Under the pieces are notes generated by a model. The model was given only the letters and a program-made list of their open reading frames with translations, did not search any database and was not told where the DNA came from. From Atriophallophorus winterbourni (lineage: Eukaryota; Platyhelminthes; Trematoda; Plagiorchiida; Microphallidae), in contig JACCGJ010015355.1 of NCBI GenBank assembly GCA_013407085.1, forward strand, positions 1 through 64,000: 64,000 nucleotides of DNA, in the 5' to 3' direction. The translations under genes and the position numbers were made by a program. Shown here in pieces: positions 57,200 to 64,000 of the stretch; positions within the stretch are counted from its first letter, which is position 1, and every line of letters starts with the position of its first letter.

Positions 57200-57430
57200 A
57201 TGGACAGCATTAAAACGGTAGCAAGACGTTATTCTTTACCACCAGAGATCGGCGTCGATCGTGCATGTACCTCACAAGCGCATGCACTGATACACGGAAG
57301 AGAACCGTATAGGACTGTCTGTTATTCAAGGAGAGATTCTATTAAGCGACAGTTCGGGCTGTGTTACTGTATGGTGCGAACACATTCAGCGTCTCCAAGT
57401 ATTTGACAACCGATGTCTCCGCAACATTCT
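57200..57430 (+). mobile_element. RTE-like LINE fragment
   Basis: The + strand encodes AVLLYGAN and, in another frame, EHIQRLQVFDNRCLRNILGV, the RT C-terminal LLYG.E.W ... VFDNRCLR.I motif of RTE elements. The left half (57235-57310) resembles an RTE 3' tail. Confidence 0.6.
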
Positions 57431-57439
57431 AGGAGTTAG

Positions 57440-57560
57440 CTATTTCTATTTCCCCCCTATATCTGTCTAGGCTTGGGCAACCTGACAGTATCTTAGCCCA
57501 CGTGCAGTCTCTGACTGTGCGGCACTTTGCCTGGATCAGGCTTGTGCTTTCATACATACA
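57440..57560 (-). repeat. Family B repeat fragment
   Basis: Reverse complement of family B: tatatctgtctaggcttggg, caacctgacagtatcttagc, gcactttgcctggatcagg, cttgtgctttcatac. Confidence 0.7.
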
Positions 57561-57730
57561 TACAAGCGCATGACGGTTTCATGCTCCAGAGCATCTAGCA
57601 ATACTCAGCCGATCAGAGGCATTGGCAAGCTGACGGCGTAATCAACGTTCAGCAGACGTGAGCCACACCTGCCTTTCATCGGTAGCAAGTAACGGAGTGT
57701 CTCAACCACGATACGTTTAAATATTAAAGA
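57560..57730 (-). mobile_element. RTE-like 3' tail scrap
   Basis: Similar to 51140-51370: acaagcgcatgacggttt, gcaatactcagccgatcaga, ggcattggcaagctgacggc, cgttcagcagacg. No open frame. Confidence 0.45.
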
Positions 57731-58019
57731 GAGAGGAAAGATTGGGAACTAAAAGCTACCGAATCTTTAAAAGATTAGGCTTAGACACACTGAGATGATG
57801 TGCCTACACTTCTAATCAAACACGCATTCAATCAAGCGTTGTGAACGAGTAGAGCGACGTTATCATGACAGCTTCCTTGGGGCTTTCACTGCCACGCTTC
57901 ATAAAAAGCTTTCCTCACCACTCCACTAGACAACATACAAAATTAATTAAACTTCCTAAGATATCTACGACAAAACCGCCAATGAACACGATTTTGAGCC
58001 ATATCACTGAGAGATGTAC

Positions 58020-58230
58020 GTAGGACATCACAAGCCTAGATCCAACCAATGTGCCGCACAGTCAGGGACTCTACGTGGGCTGAGATACGGTCAGGTTGCC
58101 CAGGCCTAGACAGATATTAGAAAAAAGAAAACGGAAGTGAGACTCCAGCGTGTTTACGCAAGCAGCTCAGTACCTTTGGCAAGTCAATCTAGAACGGTGC
58201 TACCAGGGCAGCAACAAAGTACTACAGGGT
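58020..58230 (+). repeat. Family B repeat
   Basis: Full order from cacaagcctagatccaacc through gttgcccaggcctagacag to gaacggtgctaccagggcag; no hammerhead in this copy. Confidence 0.7.
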
Positions 58231-58234
58231 TACA

Positions 58235-58680
58235 CATTCGTACAATTGACTCGATCGCTTATAGCCGAGGACAAAACCAGAAGAGCTGCTGCAGCAAGCC
58301 GCAATGGGTAAGCGATTATTCGATCGTTACGGGTGATAATACTTTATGGTTACGCACCTTCTTTGAGACTCGCATGATCGAAGGATCAAAACATAGTTTA
58401 ATAGCAAGGTTTCCACCAATCAATGTAGAGTTGAATTAGCTGGAATAGGTGCAAAGTCGTGCGACTAAAAGTCGAGGGCCCAAAACCCATAATGTATACG
58501 GAGAATACAAAACCTGGATTTCATGTCTCTTGGAATTCGGCATGTGCGTTACGACCTTTTACCAGTGCACCGTATATTACTGTGTGCTGAAGAAATGAGC
58601 TATGGGGGACCATCCAGCTAATTGAAACATTAAAAAGCCGTGACCATGCTCACAAGCTCCAAAAGCGAATGGTTAACAGT
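58235..58680. other. Non-coding DNA
   Basis: Nothing recognised. Confidence 0.4.
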
Positions 58681-58682
58681 AA

Positions 58683-59900
58683 TCACAGCGTTGGAAAGAG
58701 GTACCATAGTTGAAAGCCACCACCGCCTATCCTATCGCCCGGTCTATCGCATCTTATGACAAGATACTGTTCGCTGAGGCTTATCGGCACCTCATCAATC
58801 GCAGACAGCCAGGTCTCAGAAAGCGCAATAACCCTTGGGTGTAACTCAGCCACGCGGATAGAAAGTTCAACCCACTTATTCCGTATGCTGCATACATTTG
58901 CATACAATACTTGGGCACTGATTACTCGTGCTTCTAAAACTAATACTGTTTGGCCTTCGGTCGAAGCATCCAAGGGAGCTGCACGTTATTTGACGTGTTA
59001 TTTAGAGCACCTTTAAGGTAATGGACCGTTGCCTGACAATTGAGACAGCATTCGTTGTAGAGAAGCAACTACTGGAGTCACCTTCTCGGATGCTATCGTC
59101 ATTCGTGGTAACACAATCAACGTCGTCTGAGCCGGACAGTCGTGGCGAGGTGCTGTTCAGTATGATCGTCTGTGACTGAATAGCATTTTGCGCTGCATCC
59201 GGTTTAATAATGACAGATGTTCACACTGCTAAGTTTCTCCTATTTTAAACAGAAGAGTTTTGCCTAATCCGGAGGATTGTCAGGCTTCACCTCAAGTTTA
59301 TCTAGTGTTGATTTGGCGATATGCTCAGCCCTAGCCAGGAATGCATCCGGATCCACCTGGTATTTGAATTCAACCATTTTTGGTCGAGAGCATTTACCCA
59401 ACCTCCATCTTCCTACAAGGTGGACTCGCACTGTAGGAGTAGAAGGCTTCAGACCCACCATTCAGAGATCGTTGATACACCTGCGATCAAAATCTCTGCG
59501 AGACTAGGATTCCTTAATAAATGGTTTCGCTAGGTTAAAAACTTGTACATTTCTAGTTTTTAAGAAGAGGAATTCTGTGCAGTGTTTCAATTTACGCACG
59601 CAAACCATTCAATTCCTCGAGAATATGGTGCAGCACAGGTGAACCAGCAACAATTGAATGTTGCCGTTTTTGTGTACTGACCTTACTGGACTTAGTACGC
59701 TTCTTCGAGGTTCTAGTTACATTTGCCAACATGGGAGTGGTAGCTTGCCTGGGTGGACGGGGTAATTGGCTAACTTGTTCAACTTTTCCTTTGGCTTCAG
59801 TTAATCTAGATATTTTATTTGCATGTTTTTTCGAAGTTCTCCTTAGACTGACCTCCTTAGAGGATGGTAACTGGATAACTTGGTCAACTTTCGCCATGGC
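58683..59900 (-). mobile_element. CR1-like LINE, ORF1 end and endonuclease start
   Basis: The - strand has a basic ORF1 segment (59897-59592), a further ORF1 piece (59461-59264: RVHLVGRWRLGKCSRPKMVE) and the ORF2 start (58973-58683: VLYANVCSIRNKWVELSIRV, then VIALSETWLS, RCDRPGDRIGGGGF). The element breaks off inside the endonuclease. It could be the 5' counterpart of the family at 61.5-63.5 kb, which lacks these domains. Confidence 0.7.
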
Positions 59901-60179
59901 TGCAATCGTCTAAGGGCTCACATTTGCAAGCAAAACAGATGCATAAGTTTGAGTGGGTACGACGTTCGACGAGCTAGCAGAGATTACACTATTTTGAAGT
60001 TTTTCAATAATAGAAGCAGCGTCAGTGGCAGCCTAATATCAGCAGCTGCAATACCACTGCAACCAGCAGTATTTTGCATAAATCCCATTATGAGATTTAT
60101 GTATACCAGAGCAGCTAGTGTGAGCCCAACGCCTGCAAGCTGTGCACTCAATGCCCCTGACTACATTTAGCAGCCATTG

Positions 60180-60345
60180 CATTTGAGGAAAGCCTTATTT
60201 GTTTTCATCTGACTGGAATCGTCTTCCTAAAGAAGTTGTTTGTTCTACTTCGGTAGGGGGTTTCAAGAATGAACTCGACTCTGTGTGGCCTTCATTATTT
60301 ACTGATTTTTATCCTCAAGTGAATAGTTTGTATGATCGTCATGTT
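60180..60345 (+). mobile_element. CR1-like LINE C-terminus scrap
   Basis: + strand: SDWNRLPKEVVCSTSVGGFK, then NELDSVW, the terminal W..LP.E.....S...FK..LD motif of CR1 ORF2. Abuts a family C repeat end at about 60360. Confidence 0.6.
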
Positions 60346-60349
60346 GTCT

Positions 60350-60570
60350 TTCGAACGCAGTAATGTTTCCCCTCACCTATTGCTGAGGGGAGTTTTTCTG
60401 TTGCATTCCAGATGACACTCATACCAGAAGATATTTGTGAAGATAGTTTGAAGTGGTGGACGCACTTCTGTGGCATACCACTGAAAGAAATATGGACGCT
60501 CGATTGGCTCGTTAGCCACATATTGCCCTGTGCAAACTGAACTGAAATTAACAACGAGAATTATGAGTAA
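60350..60570 (-). repeat. Family C short repeat
   Basis: On the - strand it starts cagttcagtttgcacagggc, has ggctaacgagccaatcgagc and cgtccatatttc, and ends in a hairpin (ccctcag/ctgaggg type). Same order as at 61.1-61.5 and 63.6-63.9 kb. Confidence 0.65.
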
Positions 60571-60769
60571 CGATAATATACCAAAAAAATAATAGGCTGA
60601 CTTTATCACAAGCATAATTAATCAGCAGGAAATATAATGAACGTTTCGCTTTTAATAATATAGTAAAATAGTTAGTCTATTTTACAGCAATTTCACAGAA
60701 TGGCGAAAATTCGTGATGAATTTTGAACGTACCGCGCACAATTTTCACAGAATATTATGATTTTGTGCG

Positions 60770-60960
60770 AGCTTCATTGTATGCCCTCTATTTGAAGTGT
60801 TGAATGCTGCTTAGAAAACCCTCATCGCCTAAGCCTTTTAGTATTTCGAAGTTTGCTACCAGGTCACCGTTGAGATGCGGGCGCCGTAGTAAGAACCTCG
60901 TAAGGTTCACACTTCGCACCTCTGGATGAATTCTCAAAACGTGGTTTCGAACATTTATGT
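60770..60960 (-). mobile_element. CR1-like LINE 3' fragment
   Basis: Matches 61810-61950 on the - strand (gcgagcttcattgtatgccctct, catcgcctaagcc, aggtcacc), the coding region around RRLRGDL...FKILKGLGDEG. Confidence 0.65.
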
Positions 60961-61084
60961 TCTGAAGACATGATTGTTAGTAGTTTGTCAACGGATCGGG
61001 CCAAAAACCAATGGCGCCTTGAGAATTGCTTTGAATGCATGCGGATGAGAACCCGACCCCGCGATATTGAACATTTATTTAGAA

Positions 61085-61500
61085 CTTGTGCCTTACGTGT
61101 AACTATTTCAGTTCAGTTGCACAGGACAGTAAGTGGCTAACGAGACAATCAAGCATCCAGAATTTCTTTCGGTGGAAAGCTGTAGAGAAGCAACCACCAC
61201 TGCCAAAGCATTTTTTCTTATTGTGATTTGGATATCCGCGACGCCAAGGGATTAGTTCATTTCAGTTGGCACATGACTGTAAATGGCTGATAAGCCAATC
61301 GAGCGTCCAGAATTTATGTCTGTGGAAAGCTTCAAAGTAGCGCCCACCACTGCCAAAGTTGGTTAATTTTTCTCTGGTATCCTAGTCGTGTGCGATGGTA
61401 AGTCCGGTGTTATCCAAGCCGTCCTTCGGTCCCAGAATTTGCAGCTGCGACTGAGAAAAACGGAAAGGGTTTCTCTTCACCAAGCCGGTGAGAGGTTAGC
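61085..61500 (+). repeat. Family C repeat, one full and one partial unit in direct order
   Basis: Two starts (ttcagttcagttgcacagg near 61095; catttcagttggcacatgac near 61257), each followed by gagacaatcaagc or agccaatcgagc, ccagaattt and accactgccaaag. The run ends in ctcttcaccaagccggtgagag (61471-61492), a hairpin. Confidence 0.65.
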
Positions 61501-61504
61501 TATG

Positions 61505-63540
61505 GGAAATTGGTGCATACATTTACAACATGACATTTAAAACTAGGCATTATATAACAAGATGGGTTTTTTAAATCGTGGTCAAGACCATATAAATTCA
61601 AAAAGAACAAAAAAGGACAATTCTGACGACAGACAACCTGTATATTCACGGAAAAATTTTTCTGAAAAGCCCAAGCCACAAGGCATATAAATCCCTTTTG
61701 AATGCACCTATTGATGTGCAAGCTATTAGTTCCTCAGGCAGCTTGTTCCAGAAGCTTACCACTCTTTCACTGAAAAAGTGTTGCCTAAGATTCAGACGGC
61801 TGTGGTTTTTCGCGAGCTTCAATGTATGTCCTCTAGTTGAGGGGTTGATCGCTCGAGAGAACAGGATTTGACAGCCCTCGTCGCCTAAGCCTTTCAGGAT
61901 TTTGAAAGTTTCTATGAGGTCACCCCGTAGACGCCGACGCCGAAGGGAGAAGAGACCTAAAGAAATTAGACGTTCTTCGTAGGGTTTCCCAAACATACCT
62001 TCAACCATTTTGGTAGCCAGTCGTTGGACTCTTTCTAATAGTAATATGTCCTTTTGAAAGAAGGGGCTCCAGGCTTGCACGCAGTATTCTAAATGCGGCC
62101 TGACAATCGCCGTATATAAAGGGATAAACACTTCCGGCGTTCTACATGTCAGAACGGATTTAAGCCTAAAGAGTTCTCTTCTAGCTCGTTGTGCAGCGGT
62201 GGCACACTGCGCAGCCCATTTGAAGTCCGCTGTTACGACTATACCCAAATCCTTAATCCTCTGAATAGATTGAAAGTCGATCCTACCGTTATTCGCAGTT
62301 ACTGTAATTCTGTCGACTGCTGCAGACAACAGATGACATTTACTATAGATCCTGCGACCATTTAATGACCTTTTCAATATCTCTCAACAAATCACCGTCA
62401 TCACTGGATCCGGTGAATTTGAAATCATCAGCAAACATGTAGCAGGGACATGACAACTGCGATGCCAGATCATCGATGAAGATCAGAAAGAGTATTGGGC
62501 CTAATACTGAACCTTGTGGGACCCCACTAGTAACTGTTGCGAATTCAGAGGTAGTATCGCCTACACGGACCTGGAAGGATCTATCACGAAGAAAACTGGT
62601 TATCCAGTCGTGAAGCTTACCAGATATGCCTTTGGCCGAGAGCTTCATCCCTAGGAACCTGTGACTAACCGAGTCGAACGCCTTACTAAAGTCTAAGTAA
62701 AAGACCTCTACCCGTCCGCCTTCATCCAGTGTCTTAGAAACTCGATCTAAAAAGCATAAAAGATTTGAGAGACACGACCTTCCTTTGAGAAAGCCATGTT
62801 GAACCGTGCTCAATGATGAATTGTGCACGAGGTGGCTGCACAATCGATCCCTGATAAGTCTCTCCAAGGTTTTACATAAAACACTAGTCAAGCTTACCGG
62901 TCAGAAATTCTTAACTATGTTTGCGCAACCTACCTTTGGAATGGGTATGACAATGGCTTTCTTCCAGTCATCTGGTAGGATGCCTTTGCAGAGCGATTCG
63001 TTGTATAACTCACATATAGGCTCTGCTAATACTTTAGATATTTCCTTTACAATTTTAGGATGCACATCGTCAGGTCTGGCGGATTCATTTTCGTCTAGAT
63101 TCTTTAGGACACGCGCGACATCATCCGTGCAAAAAACGACTTCGCTTAGTGGGGCACCCATTTCCGTATTAAGAGTTGGGACTGAATGAATCGCATCGCC
63201 GCCATCCATTCTATGTACGCTTCGAAAAGAATACAGGAAAGCTGTTGCCTTTTCGGGGTCGGAATTGGCTTTCTCGCCATTGTCCAATATTAGGGTACTT
63301 ATGTGCTCCCTTGTCTTACCCTTAGACTGAACATAACTAAAATACGTCTCAGGTTTCCCTTTAGCAGATTTCGCCAGGTAAGTTTCGTAGCTTCGCTTAA
63401 GCTTCAGGATGGTAAATTTCTGGAACCAGCTTCCAGAAGAGATTATATCCTGCATTTCGGTCTCGAGTTTTAAGAACGGTTTGGACCGAATCTGGCGTAA
63501 GCTTTTCCTGAATTCTCTCCCTATTTTCTATGCAAGATTA
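61505..63540 (-). mobile_element. CR1-like LINE, 5'-truncated, youngest-looking copy
   Basis: Contains the pre-RT linker, RT, thumb and C-terminus of ORF2 plus a 3' UTR, but no endonuclease. It is flanked by family C repeats in opposite orientation (61085-61500 on +, 63605-63875 on -). Few disabling changes suggest a recent insertion. Confidence 0.88.
61646..63455 (-). pseudogene. CR1 ORF2 RT and C-terminal domain, one nonsense and one frameshift
   Basis: 63455-62901 is the linker (ENESARPDDVHPKIVKEISK, then VIPIPKVGCANIVKNF). An in-frame TGA replaces the usual Arg before PVSLTSVLCKTLERL. 62891-62343 is the RT palm (QHGFLKGRSCLSNLL, FYLDFSKAFDSVSHRFL, SGVPQGSVLGPILFLIFIDD, CYMFADDFKF); both catalytic Asp residues of FADD are present. 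A small deletion near 62350 shifts the frame and removes a few residues before KCHLLS. 62330-61646 is the thumb and C-terminal region (RVQRLATKMV, PYEERL, RRRRLRGDLIETF, FWNKLPEELI). Confidence 0.9.
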
Positions 63541-63604
63541 GGTAGTTTACAATTTTTAGCGTTGTCTGATATGTAAGTAAATGCTTGAGATCTGTTTTTG
63601 TAAT

Positions 63605-63875
63605 ACACAACTCTTTTTTAGCTGGCCTCTCACCGTAATGGTGAAGAGAAATTTATTTTTATTTTTCCAACATCATTCATAAGGAGGTGCTTCCTAAATA
63701 CAACCCGGATAATCCCTGGCGTTGCGATCGTGGAGGATATCCAAATCACAATGAGAATAAACTTTTTGGCAGTGGGGGTTGCTTCTCCGCAGCGTTCCAC
63801 CAAAAGAAATTCTGGACGCTTGATTGGCTCGTTATCCAATTAATGTCCTGTGCAACTGAACTATACTGAACTGAA
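63605..63875 (-). repeat. Family C repeat
   Basis: On the - strand: cagttcagttgcacaggaca, attggataacgagccaatca, agcgtccagaatttc, ccccactgccaaaa, ending in ctcttcaccattacggtgagag (63646-63625). The hairpin end lies next to the CR1 element. Confidence 0.7.
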
Positions 63876-64000
63876 CTGAACGACCTGATGCTCATCGCTA
63901 TTTTTCTAAACAAACTTAATGATGTATTGCTTTTCCTTCTTCCTGATACTGCACCGGCTTTCCTCTTTCTATCCAGATACATATATAAGGTTCTACAGCG

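Overview
This window is eukaryotic, AT-rich nuclear DNA. It carries two intron-containing genes, an unusual muscarinic-type acetylcholine receptor on the + strand and a mitochondrial ribosomal protein S21 gene on the - strand, in a dense field of decayed retroelements. The element mix (CR1-like and RTE-like LINEs, Penelope-like relics, and short repeats that carry hammerhead ribozymes) suggests a flatworm, most likely a digenean trematode. That assignment is inference; no species-diagnostic gene is present.

Layout. 1-29.5 kb has no recognisable host gene. It holds a CR1-like LINE 5' end (1-1690, -), two Penelope-like (PLE) copies (6.37-8.6 kb, -), a third PLE piece (23.9-24.5 kb, +), RTE-like pieces (18.4-19.6 and 22.4-23.4 kb), and a nearly full-length CR1 with a second CR1 nested in it (26.4-29.5 kb, +). 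30.2-48.8 kb is the receptor gene: four coding exons that join in frame (phases 0, 2, 0) to a 772-residue seven-transmembrane protein, with CR1, RTE, tRNA-like and ribozyme repeats in its introns. 49.7-55.8 kb is the convergent mrps21 gene: two exons split by a 5.8-kb intron that contains an RTE element and two kinds of ribozyme repeat. 56-64 kb is repeat-rich and ends with a CR1 copy damaged by only one stop and one frameshift.

The main discovery is a set of hammerhead self-cleaving ribozyme (HHR) motifs scattered through the window. One repeat family (called A here, subtypes A1 and A2) has a monomer of about 218-241 bp, often in direct dimers and in three places with an inverted unit beside it. 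Each unit carries a type I HHR whose stem III is the self-complementary hexamer ACCGGT with no loop. This is the design known from dimer-active HHRs in newt satellite DNA, PLEs and animal retrozymes. A second, unrelated family (B) carries one more HHR with the same stem III but different stems I and II. Two motifs (29796-29837 and 54697-54739) keep every core base and all three stems; a third (34274-34315) keeps the core. PLE remnants in the same window are a candidate source of the protein machinery; that link is inference.

A second notable feature is the receptor leader. If the acceptor at 30229 is used, the 66-nt leader has two ten-codon upstream ORFs chained by ATGA overlaps to each other and to the receptor start codon. 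The receptor keeps the hallmark muscarinic residues in TM3, TM6 and TM7 but has several substitutions in the ligand pocket, so its pharmacology may differ from classical muscarinic receptors.
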